Shown here piece by piece: positions 54,222-63,951 of a stretch of DNA of 64,000 bases. A program made the translations under genes and the position numbers. The notes beneath the pieces are model-generated. The model was given only the letters and a program-made list of their open reading frames with translations. It had not been told where the DNA came from and did no database searches. The stretch comes from Takakia lepidozioides (Eukaryota; Streptophyta; Takakiopsida; Takakiales; Takakiaceae). How positions within the stretch are numbered: position 1 is the stretch's first letter; each line of letters opens with the position of its first letter. The stretch spans positions 13,268,001-13,332,000 of the forward strand of contig CM060734.1 of assembly GCA_030704615.1 (NCBI GenBank), written 5' to 3'.

Positions 54222-55126
54222 TGGGGACATCAACCTTGGAGCGTGGGGGAGGAAATGCATGCTTAGCCCGGTTTAGCTAGCTCAGGAATCCGATTGCAAA
54301 AACTTGTATTGTACAAAAATTTGTGATAAAGGAAATGGGTTCCAAATATTGTGCGTCCTATTGTGTTTGGAATGGTGATGCATGGTGTGGTTGGCTGGTG
54401 TGTAGAATGCATGCTAGCTTACAAAGTGGGAGAGGTAAATTGGGTTAATCGTGTGTTTGCGCAGTGCCGAAATCGGGTGACTCCCATCCAAGGGGCAAGG
54501 AAACTTGCGCCTTATTTGGGAGTTCAAGTGCTAGTGCGCACCTGGCGCGTGCGCGTACTATAACTGCGCTACCGAGGGGGTTGCCTTGTAGTGCGGGCTA
54601 ACGCGGAAGCTACGTGCTTCCGTTCACGTACTATAATCGTGTAGCCTCGGGACGAAGTCGTAGTGCGGCTTCGGCGTGTTCCCGTACCTCAGGCCAGCAT
54701 TCCAAGGCGGACCCAATTGTAGTGATTGGGGCGCACGGTTGGTTCAAGGTTATCTTCCTAGTCAAAGAGGGTTTCAGGTGAACCCTTGCTCAAGGTGATG
54801 CCAAAAGCGGCATCATGAGCGATCGCAAGCAATGTTGTTGCAGTAAGGCGATTCGATCCTCGGGGAGGATCGTTCCTTGGCCTTGAAGTAGGCCAAGAAG
54901 AGTGCACTGGGAGGAGCTGGAGAGGCTCCACCCTTGGCCGGGACTTGGAGGAAGTCGGCCGAACTAGCTAGTGGAGAGTGGAGTCAAGTGTGGGGTTTGG
55001 TTCTTTGCCATGGGACGCCATGGTACGGAAACAAACTCCTTGATGTGGGACGCCACAACTTGGATGTTCGTTTCTACAAAATGGACAAGTCGATGAGGAC
55101 ATCGACTCCCTGTTGGTAGGGGTGTG
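54222..55126 (+). other. 3' non-coding region of the chromovirus
   Basis: No ORF of interest. A TGCGCGTAC(TATAA) / TTCACGTACTATAA pair near 54,550-54,635 and GGATCGTTCCTTGG-like sequence are seen. The LTR is preceded by TTGGTAGGGGTG, a weak polypurine tract. Confidence 0.6.
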
Positions 55127-55841
55127 TGTCGCGGCCCTTTGCCTTGAGGGCAGGGGGTCGGGACACATGAGGGGCTGCCCCTGTGGTGGGGCAGCGGCGG
55201 CGATAGGTATGGGGCTGAAGCACCCTTGAGTGCCCAAGGCACTCAAGGAGGCGGAGGCGCTCACTAGGTGGAGCCCCGCACACCGGGTTGCGGGGAGGTG
55301 GCTCCACAAGGGTGGTGGTAGCTTAGTGGGACTTAGTGGGGGTGGCATAGGACTCACCATGGGGTGGAGACCTCGAGGTGGGAGTCGTGGGGAGTCTTGG
55401 GACTCATCACGGTCCATTGGGGCCGCGGTGAGTGGGCCAAGACTCACCGCGACTCACCACCGGGAGTCGAGGGTTTCGTGGTGGTTCGCCATAAAATGGC
55501 ATGGCTGGTATGAAACCCCGCGGACAGCTACAGAAGTATATATAGGGAGTAGTAACCCCGAGAACGGTGCAAGCCCGTTGGTGACCAAAAACTAGTGAGT
55601 AAGCGAGCGAGCCGGAAAGCGACCAAAGAGTGGGGAGCTGTTCCGGACTGCCATCTACCAAAGGGAATTCTCCTAGTCCCAAATAGGTGGAGGGTTTAGA
55701 GGGAAGCGGAAGGGGACCGTTATGTCCCGGTGAGCAGCCGAAACTCCAAGTTGGCCCGGCGGCCAGGTTGGGAGTCAGGCGCGCGCATCAAAGCGAGTAA
55801 CTATGACTTGAAGGGAGTTTACCGAATCGAGGTGTGCGACA
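55127..55841 (+). repeat. 3' LTR of nested chromovirus (715 bp)
   Basis: TGTCGCGGCC ... GTGCGACA, followed by CCTTG (55,842-55,846). Pairs with 48,893-49,609. The whole insertion is 6,949 bp. Confidence 0.95.
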
Positions 55842-55846
55842 CCTTG

Positions 55847-56729
55847 TCAGGCAATGCCACCAGCTCAATCCATTTGGAGAAATGTTCCACCATCACCAAC
55901 ACATACTTGTTATGGCGAATCGTTAGTGGCAATGGGCCTGCGAAGTCAAGACTCCAACGATAGCCCAAACCCATAATGGGTAAAGGATGCAATTGTGGAG
56001 TAGGTGCATTGAAAGAAGCCCGCACTCTATCACACACCATGCACTTTGCCACTAACTGTTGCACATCCGTGTGCATGCTCCGCCACCAATACTGTCTTTG
56101 CAACAAACTATGAGTGCGCCGCACTCCAAAATGTCCCAACTCCTCATGGCCATGGCGTACCAATCACGCTCGTTGTGTTGGATGAGGCACAATCTTCACT
56201 CGTCCATCCTCCCGTACTCGGAGTAGGTGAGTCCCCTCCCACTTAAACCTCTTGGCTCGTTGTAGGATCCGATCTCTCTCCTTAGCAGTCACACTGGCTG
56301 CTGTCTCTCCAGAAGGTAGGCCAACACTGCTGCATCTTCATGTATATCCTTAGCACCACCAAGCTCCTCACTGATCTCTGGATCGTCATGCACACTATCT
56401 CTATAACCAATCACATGGGATGGACCAGCTTGAGCTCCCATTGCTAGAATGCACAAAAAGGCAGATGCGTGCCATCTTGATACCATCTCCTCGTCCGTCT
56501 CACCATGCCAACGAGCTCCTGTATCATCAAGCTCACTTGTGCATGGATTGCGACTCAATCCATCCGCATCCTGATTGACTATTCCGACTCGATGCACCAC
56601 CTAGAAGTCGTACTCTTGAAGCATAAGTGCCCACCGTGCAAGCTTCCATGTAAGCTTGTCTGACTCCATCAACCACTTCAATGATTGGTGATCCGTGACA
56701 AGGGTGAAGAGATTGTCATAGAGGTAGCA
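55847..56729 (-). pseudogene. RNase H C-part and integrase N-part of gypsy copy 2
   Basis: Minus strand: SDKLTWKLARWALMLQEYDF, then VVHRVGIVNQDADGLSRNP (end of RNase H, ~56,600-56,545), a spacer to ~56,290, and the integrase zinc domain HGHEELGHFGVRRTHSLLQR with KCMVCDRV (HHCC), followed by YRWSLDFAGPLPLT (first catalytic Asp, ~55,950) and WIELVALPDK, where the chromovirus interrupts it. A stop after QEYDF and a frameshift near 56,200 are present. The order agrees with copy 1. Confidence 0.85.
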
Positions 56730-57581
56730 TCATACTGCAGCTAGACACTCCCCTTCAGAGGAACTATACTTCGCCTCGGCATCATTGTTCGAGCGGCTAG
56801 CATATGGATGGAGCATAGCTCCAATCCCCAGCATACTCCAATCCATATGTAGCTGGCCCAAATGTAGACGATCATCATATCGCACTCTCTGTGGTTGCCT
56901 CCCTTGGTCCAAAATGCCCTCAACCATGAGGTTGGGTGGCCGTTGAATGGAATCATAGGCTCTCTTGAGCAACTCTGGTGGTGCAAGATTGGTCCACCAT
57001 AACCTAGGCCTATGTGCCCGTGAACCCAATGCAGCTGCATCCAACAATACAGCTGGTCCAATCCATGACCGGATCTGATGCACACTGGCCATAACCCTGG
57101 CCCGAGAATCCCCCATGAGAGGAACATTCTCCAAGATATAGGCTAGAGGTTGCATTTGCCTCGTCTGCAAGTCACGCAACATTCTCAACATCTCCCAAAA
57201 CAAATGCGATCGTGCATCATGCAAACCATTACCATGACCTGCGGGAGAATATCCTTGGCAAGGCCACCCTCCTATCACCAAGTCAATGGGACCATGCCGA
57301 TCCAAATCCTCCGTCCCCAGTATGGTAATATCTGTTGGCAAGGTCTTTTGGTACCCTTGAATTGCTGAGAGAGGCAACAACTCAGGATACTGATGTGTGA
57401 GCAAGGCAACATGGCGCATGGAAACATGCCGAGCAATCTCATCGTTCTCCACATACAAGTACTTGCGTACTTTGATTCCTGTTTGCAACACTCCTGCAAG
57501 CCCAGTGCTCATGCCTCCAAACAGGTCTAGCAAACAAATGCCTGAGTCAGGTTGTTGCCAGATAATAGGCACTGTGTCCAA
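56730..57581 (-). CDS. C5-cytosine DNA methyltransferase N-lobe fused to RNase H remnant (gypsy copy 2)
   Basis: A 283-codon open frame. Residues ~15-200 hold intact methyltransferase motifs: I LLDLFGGMSTGLAG (17-30), an acidic residue in YVEND (44-47), GPIDLVIGG (97-105), IV GWPCQG with catalytic Cys108, VI ENV (151-153) and VIII SRAHRPRLWW (187-196). Conserved flanks (DARSHLFWEMLRML) support a DNMT3/DRM-like relationship by general resemblance. At ~residue 242, after RVRYDDRLHLGQL, it runs directly into RNase H sequence (DWSMLGIGA; YASRSNNDAEAKYSS) because motifs IX-X and the whole RT are deleted. Copy 1 shows the missing part at 18.1-18.5 kb. The GC-poor frame is a clean ORF in an otherwise broken element. 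Lacking motif X, it is probably inactive alone. Confidence 0.9.
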   Translation of the reverse strand: MDTVPIIWQQPDSGICLLDLFGGMSTGLAGVLQTGIKVRKYLYVENDEIARHVSMRHVALLTHQYPELLPLSAIQGYQKTLPTDITILGTEDLDRHGPIDLVIGGWPCQGYSPAGHGNGLHDARSHLFWEMLRMLRDLQTRQMQPLAYILENVPLMGDSRARVMASVHQIRSWIGPAVLLDAAALGSRAHRPRLWWTNLAPPELLKRAYDSIQRPPNLMVEGILDQGRQPQRVRYDDRLHLGQLHMDWSMLGIGAMLHPYASRSNNDAEAKYSSSEGECLAAV

Positions 57582-57741
57582 TGGAGCTAACTAAGGAGGT
57601 CCAGGTGATGTCACTGAACTCCCCTCACCTACCGATGGAAAGGTCTCCTGCCATGCTTGCTGCACACATTGGCTTGACACTTGCTGCAAATCCCCAACTG
57701 TACCCTACAGTGAGCTATGCACAGGAACATGAGGAAGCAAT

Positions 57742-58239
57742 TCAGCCTTGTGCTGGTGTCGCCGCTGCCCTTGTGCCTCTAGTGATGGAGACATAGTTAG
57801 GTGACCAATACTCTCGCCGCTCCTCAATCTCCACCGCATGTCCCCGCCTAAATTCATGGTAATCATCCATGGGCTGCCCCTCAAGGTGCTGGAATAGCCC
57901 CTTCCACGCCATAAAGGGCGTAAACAGTTGTGGATTGCGCATTTGCTGCAAATCATAGCAACTATCAAGCTCCTGTATGAAATCATCAAGCTCGATGGTG
58001 CCCATAGCTTCAGAGTACCGACGTGGCCCCTTGGTAGCTCCATACATTTCTTCCATCGTATACCACAACAATGGCACGGAAATGGCTTGCACTCTCAGCG
58101 AGAATCCTCCTAACTCTGAGTCTGAACCTTCCTCAGAAGGCACTGAAGGTGAAGGTGGCCTAAACCGCACACCTCGTCTTGTATACCCACTAGTATCGCT
58201 GGTGCTCGTACCGGCACTCTCCTCAGCAACTGGTGGCAC
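57742..58239 (-). pseudogene. gag N-terminal part of gypsy copy 2
   Basis: A 165-codon frame matching copy 1 gag: SAGTSTSDTSGYTRRGVRF, MEEMYGATKGPRRYSEAMG, IELDDFIQELDS, LFTPFMAWKGLFQHLEG. It stops after TRAAATPAQG. The second capsid half, zinc knuckles and protease are missing: ~160 bp further on the methyltransferase begins, with a short linker (PPQLAPLDTVPI-like) that is also present in copy 1. Unlike copy 1, this part has no frameshift. Confidence 0.85.
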
Positions 58240-58299
58240 CTCCGTGATGAAAACTCACAACCACACCTGTTGTAAACCTGTATCTAATCCCCCTTTCCA

Positions 58300-60958
58300 C
58301 AAGGTAACCGGGTAGAGAACATGTTGCAGCTTATGGCTTAGGCTACTAGGTTCATAACATAAACCTGCACCTGCACCTGCATCCACCGCAATCACTCCTA
58401 TGGTCTGCTGGTCGTCAACCCAGCCTCACCATAAGAGAATAATGATGGTCTGACTGGTTATCACCCCAGCCTCACCACCGACAGCACGCTCTAGGATTGA
58501 CCGGTGATCAAATCCGGACCAACCTCCTATGAAAACAAACGCCCACACAAAACTAACATGGCGCACAGTCAAGCATGCACGTGTGTATGTGTAATGACTC
58601 CATATGCAACGTGCATGCCGAATTCGGGAGGGAAACAAAATTCATTGGACCGCTCCAAACAGTACACCAAGGCCCCAAGAGCCTGCCAAATCTTGGCCCT
58701 CAAGGACCCCAAATAGTCCTTCAACAAGTCGCCAAAGACTCCTCAAGCTCGCCAAATATCGGCCTCCAAGGACCCCAAACAGCCCTCCAAACAGCCTTCC
58801 AAAGGCTCCAAAAACTTGCCAAATATTGGCCTTCAAAGACCCCAAATGGTCCTCCACATAGCCTTCCAAAGGCTCCAAAAACTTGCCAAAACTTGCCAAA
58901 ACTTGGCCTTCAAGGACCGCAAATAGTCCTCCAAACAATGATCCAAATACCTCTTCAAGAGCTCTTCAAAGCGCCTTACCAAAGTTCCTCAGAGTGTCTT
59001 CCAAAAGCTCCTCAAATGACCCCAAAGATCCCCCAAATAATTCTTCAAAAGGCCCTTGAAAATCCTCCAAAAGCCCTATATTGTCTTTATATGTCACTAT
59101 GTTCCCAGCCTATAGTGACCGTTCCTACACCTTGGTGACCGTTCCCACACTTGGGTGACTGTTCCCATGAACCTAGGGTTTCATGTGCATCTCATGCTAG
59201 GGTTTGTGCATCCCATGCTAGGGTTTGTGCATTCCAAGCTAGGGTTTGGGCTTCCTTGCTTCATGCTTACTCTCCTCAAGCATCCATGACTTCTATGAGA
59301 TACCAAGGCAAACTACCTTGATCTTCTTCACCTCAAGCCACAACCAAGCTTGATTCCATCTCACCTAGCAATGCATTTGCCACACAACAAGCTTCACTTC
59401 TCTTTGGAGCTCAAGAATCAAGCTTTTTACCTCATTTGACAAGCAACCAAGTCTTGCACTCATTCATGTGGTCATCTTTGGCCATCCACATGCATGCTCC
59501 ATTCTTGGCTTCTATGTGTTGCTTCTCCAAACATCAATACATCTCCATCTCATGCAAAGAGGAAGATTCAAGTCCCTTCACTTGCTAGCTCAAGAGTCGT
59601 GCTCTCCTCAAGCTTAAGGCTGAAACCCCAACTCAAACATGTGCTCTACAAGTGCTTTTCCTTCACCTAAGTGGAAACCAGCCCTTTTCTTTCCTTCTTG
59701 CTCTCCATGCCTTGAAAATAGAAGCCTCAATGGGCTGAAAACATGCTCCATATAAGTATCACCTCATACACAAAGGAATGAACTTGTTCCCTTCACCTTC
59801 TAGCTCTCCTCAAGCTTGAAGTTGGAAGCCGCACTTGGAAAGCATGCTCCACACATGCGCCACTTGCTTGGTCAACCACTTGCTTCACCAAGAGCAATCC
59901 AAGAACTCAGAGAACTAGCAAAAGCACTCCCTTCTAGCGCCTTAGCTTGCTTTTTTGTCAACCAAATGAAACCCCACTTGGCTTCATTTCACCATGGATA
60001 AAACAACCACTTCTTAGCTTCTCTTGAGCTACTAAATGCTCCTCAAGCTATCCTTGTTGTACTCCTTCTATGGTGTTTCTAACCCAAGCATGTGCCGCTC
60101 TTTGGCTTCCCTTTCACACCATGAACAACTAGAGCTTGCTCTTGAAACCCTAGTGTCTATCTTCTCCACATGCAAGACGCTTCTCTTGTGATGCAAGAGC
60201 TCTTTTCCAAGCTCTCAAACCCTTGGTGCACAATAATGCTTCTACAAACCCTTAATGCATTCTTTTCACCATAGAAGTCACTTCCTTGGCAAATGGTTGT
60301 CACAACACTTGAGATACAAGAGATGGCGTTCCTTCTTCTCAAACTTTCAAACCTTTTGCTTCCACACACACAAGACTTTCTTCTACAGTACTTGCAAACT
60401 CTTGTAACTCAATAGCTCTCTCATTGAGCTCTCCACCTCCTTGATGCAATGCAAACACACTCTTCCTTGCAACACCTTGCAAGCCTTGTGAGATACCTGA
60501 GCTTTCCCTAGCTCTCTCACTCCTTGGTGTACACCAACACAAGTGTAAAACTATCCTTACACTCCGCACTCGCAAGCATAAGGTCATCTTCTTGTAGTGA
60601 TAATGAAAGTGAACATAATGGAAATCCTCCACTCATGAATCCACTCAATCACATAAACTAAGTCAAACCAAGGGCACCCTTGCTAAGGGAATCCACCCTA
60701 CAAAACCCCCACCACACTCCCTCTCAATACCTAGAGCTATGGAAGTGAGAGAGGCTCATGGAGGCTCAACTACAAGAAGATGAGCCTCCTCCATCCTCAT
60801 GGAAAACCTATCCCCATGTCCCAAGTGAGGCTCGACACCTCACTTGGCATGTGAGACCAAAGGAAGTCCCAACACACAAAATATAAATATAAATATCTAA
60901 AATGTCATAGTTAACTAGAAGTAGGTAATTCTAGATAACCATGACTAAAACCATGACA
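58300..60958 (-). repeat. 5' LTR/leader of gypsy copy 2
   Basis: About 2.65 kb without a gene. On the minus strand it begins TGTCATGGTTTTAGTCATGG and contains GGAGGCTCATCTTCTTG..GTTGAGCCTCC, GTGGATTCCC and related blocks in the same order as 11.55-14.5 kb. Its first ~360 bp recur at 47,606-47,250. Several CTAGGGTTT units occur at 59,165-59,250. Confidence 0.65.
58675..59060. repeat. Minisatellite in the LTR of gypsy copy 2
   Basis: Degenerate units of ~60-70 bp built on GCCTTCCAAAGGCTCCAAAA, CTTGCCAAA(T/A)(A/C)TTGGCC and CAAGGACCCCAAA(T/C)AG. It occupies roughly the place held by the TGTGAC array in copy 1, so this part of the LTR varies strongly between copies. Confidence 0.75.
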
Positions 60959-61097
60959 CGTATACAACACCCTGCAGTTTGCATTGTGGATTTCTATTGT
61001 TTTGTGTTATGTCATTGTATGTTATTGCAATTAGGAGAATATAGAAAGGGAAGAAAGAGCATTGTCGATCATATGGGTGTAGCATGCGCAACACCCC
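60959..61097 (+). mobile_element. MITE-like element, copy 3, right part
   Basis: Continuation of the element cut at 47,158; ends GTAGCATGCGCAACACCCC. Sequence between is the gypsy insertion. Confidence 0.65.
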
Positions 61098-61700
61098 TTA
61101 TCAAATGAAAAATTAATAATAATACATGTTGACTAAGAGGGTGTTGCGTACGCAACCACCTCTTTAGGGTTTAGGGTTTAAGATTTGGACATATTCATGA
61201 AATGTAAGATATTTCATCATGTTCATTAGGGTGTTGCGTACGCTACATTCTCATCTTCTCCTTGAAAATGAGAAAATAAGTTGATAGAAAGATATCGACG
61301 TCAAGGAATATAGGGGTGTTGCGTACGCTACCCCCTCATCTTCTACTTGTAGATAATATATGTAGAAGTGTTATTCGAAACATACCTTGAGCTATGTTGT
61401 CCATGAACTCCATGAGTTTGAGAGGTCGAACCGCTACAGTAATCCATGTGAAATGAACTCAAATTGGAGGTGTAAGCCTCTTATACTGGTGGAATGTAGG
61501 TAGGTTGGTAGGTACTATTTGATAGGTTTGTACTTTTTGATAGGTAGGTTGGTATTACTTGGTAGATTTATATTGGTTGCCAGCTCCACGACGCCGAAGC
61601 CAATGTGAACTGCTTGCTGTTGCATGCGTGGGGTCGCTCTATTTCAGCAGCTGTGAACTTTCCTGATGAATTCTTGGGTTGGGGATACTTCACGAGATGC
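61098..61700. repeat. Spacer with three palindromic GTGTTGCGTACGC motifs
   Basis: GTGTTGCGTACGC(A/T)AC occurs at 61,141, 61,231 and 61,317, spaced 90 and 86 bp. It matches the left end of the MITE-like element. A short TTTAGGGTTTAGGGTTTA stretch lies at ~61,163. No gene is seen to 61,700. Confidence 0.6.
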
Positions 61701-61702
61701 GG

Positions 61703-62480
61703 TCACCCGTCAAGTGCCTTCCGGGGGTTGCTCTTGTGTGTATGAGGCGTGTGAGTTAGATGCGTCCAAATGGTAGTGCTGAGGGAGAGACTCTGGGTAG
61801 TGGTTATCGGGAAAATGTGCTCCATCGGCGCCTGTTGCTGGTCCCAGGGAGTCGACAAAGCATGGAGGAGCTCGAAGGAGGGGGAAAAGAAGAGAAATGA
61901 GAGCAATAAGGTCGCTGATTGTATATTGCCATAGCGATTAGGTCGAGTCATGTTCTCGGTGGCCTTGGAATACTGCAGCTTGAGCATGTCTGTGTAAACA
62001 TACTTGGTCCGCGGGGGTGTTGTGAACTTTGTGCCGATCCGTGCGGTCATAGTTGTAGGAGTACTTGAGGAAGTAGTGTCATTTTCTTCATTTGGACAGA
62101 AGTAAGTCCGCTTGGAGCTTGTTGGCGAATAGCAAAGAGCAGACAAAGCTATTATCTTTTTTTGTACTGCGATACACCAGAAAGCATATATATTGTGAAA
62201 CGTTCCAAAATTGGTTCCATGATGAGGCAAATGCCATGGTAGCAAACAGAGAGGTGGGAAAAGAGGGCAAGCTGCTGAGAAAAGAGAGGGAGAGGGGAGG
62301 TACGATGGCGACTGAAGAGTGCTTCGCAGAAGTAGTAGTCATGGATAGGATAGTGGAAATGTGAAGGGTTAATAAGACTAGGTAGGTAGAAAACTGGCGG
62401 AACCCTACATGATTAGTCATGGCTAAAGACACTGCACGGATGCGGACACGGCGGGAGGACGGAGCTCCGCCGAGCTCTCT
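61703..62480 (-). mobile_element. LINE 5' end fragment
   Basis: Minus strand starts with the GAGCTCGGCGGAGCTCCGTC palindromic block (62,457-62,480) and shares GGGTTCCGCC...TTAGCCATGACTAAT-like sequence with 29,560-29,640. The open frames on it (62,245-61,703; 62,483-62,088) have Thr/Ser-rich translations without a domain. Truncated, no ORF2. Confidence 0.5.
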
Positions 62481-63040
62481 CACCAGCAGAATTAGAAAAA
62501 TATGGGATGCAGACTGGAATGAAATGGAGACTTTTTACTGATGAAGAGTATGATAAGTGGATGAAAAATATCCCAAATGTTGTTCCACAGAAAGGATGGA
62601 AACCAGACATGTCATATATGAAATAAAAGATGGTTGGAATTCCTGGACCATCATGATATACTATTATGGATGTTTCTCCCTTATATTTTTATAAATATAT
62701 ATTTGTAATATATGTACATATTATATTATAATTATGTAGATAAATGTCTAATGTATGGATAAAAGAGTACCCTCAAATATTGAAAGACTTGAAATTTACA
62801 ATGTTTCATGCCAGTGATGACAAAACTCTTCGCACCTTAGTTATAAGGTATTGATGTAAACTCAGAACTACCATCAACGATTCTATTGCAAATGGAAAAA
62901 AAAAAACCTTTAGCCAAAGTTGACACAAACAAATATCATTTCACCATTCGGCTACAACCTCTTATTGGATATACGCCATTTCAATTCTCCTACAATAAAA
63001 GTGGACAAGCCATTGTCCACTTTTAATGAATACAGTGTTC
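62481..63040. other. AT-rich sequence, no gene
   Basis: AT-rich with ATATAT stretches (62,690-62,760) and an A10 run at ~62,897. Short conceptual peptides only. Confidence 0.5.
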
Positions 63041-63047
63041 ACCAATC

Positions 63048-63430
63048 TTGATCAATCCAAGATGGGATCTACCATTCCATGTACACAGTGATGCATCAGG
63101 CATCGCCCTTGGAGCAGTTATGGCTCAGAATGTGACAGGCACAATAGATTCTCCAATCTATTATGCAAACAGACTACTGACATCTGCTGAAAAGAACTAT
63201 AGCACCATAGAGATGGAAGCATTGGCAATGATATATGTTGTTTCAAAGTTTCGGCATTATTTATTTGGCAATCGCTTTAAGTTTATTGTTGATCATCAGG
63301 CTTTGGTTCATTCGGCAAATCGACCACTGGCTAGTGGCAGGGTTGCTCAATGGTTATTACTACTTCATGAGTATGATTTTGAAATAGTTCGTAAACCTGG
63401 AAGACTACATGTCAACCTGAAGCACAAGAA
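63048..63430 (+). pseudogene. Ty3/gypsy RNase H fragment
   Basis: The frame reads WDLPFHVHSDASGIALGAVM, PIYYANRLLTSAEKNYSTIE, MEALAMIYVVSKFRHYLFGN and FIVDHQALVH..., ending EYDFEIVRKPGRLHV. These are the ordered RNase H motifs (SDAS, E in TIEMEA, VDHQ). RT is missing upstream, and the integrase that should follow is missing downstream. The frame stops at 63,456 and the sequence passes into the ORF at 63,436. Style of the domain (Y-x-N-R-L-(L)-x-AE-x-N-Y) fits the Athila/Tat side of gypsy. Confidence 0.85.
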
Positions 63431-63435
63431 GAGGA

Positions 63436-63951
63436 GTGAGATCCTTTGGACGCTCTAGGAGTGTTTCAAGCAGACTGCACAGGTCACCTTCAAATATCAG
63501 TGCAGCCTTGAGGAAGATCGACGACGATGCAGAAACGCAGGCAACACTGACAAGTTTTGGCTTACGGTACTTCATCAGCACCTTGGACTGGAACCTCAAG
63601 CATGACGAGCTCTGCAGGGAATTCTTGGAGAATTGCAATACCAACAGTCGGTCTCCGCGTGTCCGCGACACACATATCCTATTGACCGAGCAGTACTTGG
63701 CGGAGGTGTTTCATCTTCCTAGTCAGGACGTTCCAGCACACAACAACAAACCCCAGAGGTTTGTCATTCCAGATCTGTTTGAGAAACTCACACAACCCGA
63801 CCAAGGCTACACATGCAAAGACAGCAAGGATCCAGGCTTTGAGAAGATCGTCCCAGTGTTTAGCGCGTTGCTTTGCCTCGGGCAAAACAACAGCTACTGC
63901 ACTAAGGAGCTAGTAGAGCAAGTTGATTTGCCTCAACGGGCAAATCGTTAA
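63436..63951 (+). pseudogene. Second copy of the additional-ORF family (N-terminal domain)
   Basis: A 171-codon frame. Residues ~25-165 align with residues ~40-160 of the 6428 ORF: RVRDTHILLTEQYLAEVFHL versus VKGVDIEITPQYLQQLFELP, GYTCKDSKDPG versus GYTCTKAEYPG, and LCLGQNNSYCTKELVEQV versus FAMKQNQQYLSRSFTDEV. It directly follows an RNase H fragment, so here too the domain is linked to a gypsy element. It ends at a TAA at 63,949, with similar sequence possibly continuing to the window edge. Function unknown. Confidence 0.75.

Larger units (their letters stand above)
47159..60958 (-). mobile_element. Ty3/gypsy element with DNA methyltransferase and PHD finger (copy 2, minus strand, with nested chromovirus)
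   Basis: Spans 13.8 kb, of which 6.95 kb is a nested chromovirus with its 5-bp duplication. Minus-strand order: 5' LTR/leader 60,958-58.3 kb, gag N-part 58,239-57,742, methyltransferase 57,581-56.86 kb, RNase H and integrase N-part to 55,847, interruption, integrase core/C-terminus and PHD 48,887-47,960, 3' sequences to 47,159. Outer ends are TGTCGTGTACC (47,159) and CCATGACA (60,958), flanked by CGTA. Compared with copy 1 it has lost the gag C-part, protease and RT by internal deletion. It is non-autonomous. Confidence 0.8.

Noticed and set aside
56730-57581. Bacterial contamination or a host Dcm gene as source of the methyltransferase
   Set aside because: It is flanked by gypsy gag and RNase H/integrase in the same order in two independent copies.
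61160-61180. Interstitial telomere (TTTAGGG repeats)
   Set aside because: Only about two and a half units; too short to call more than a telo-box-like string.
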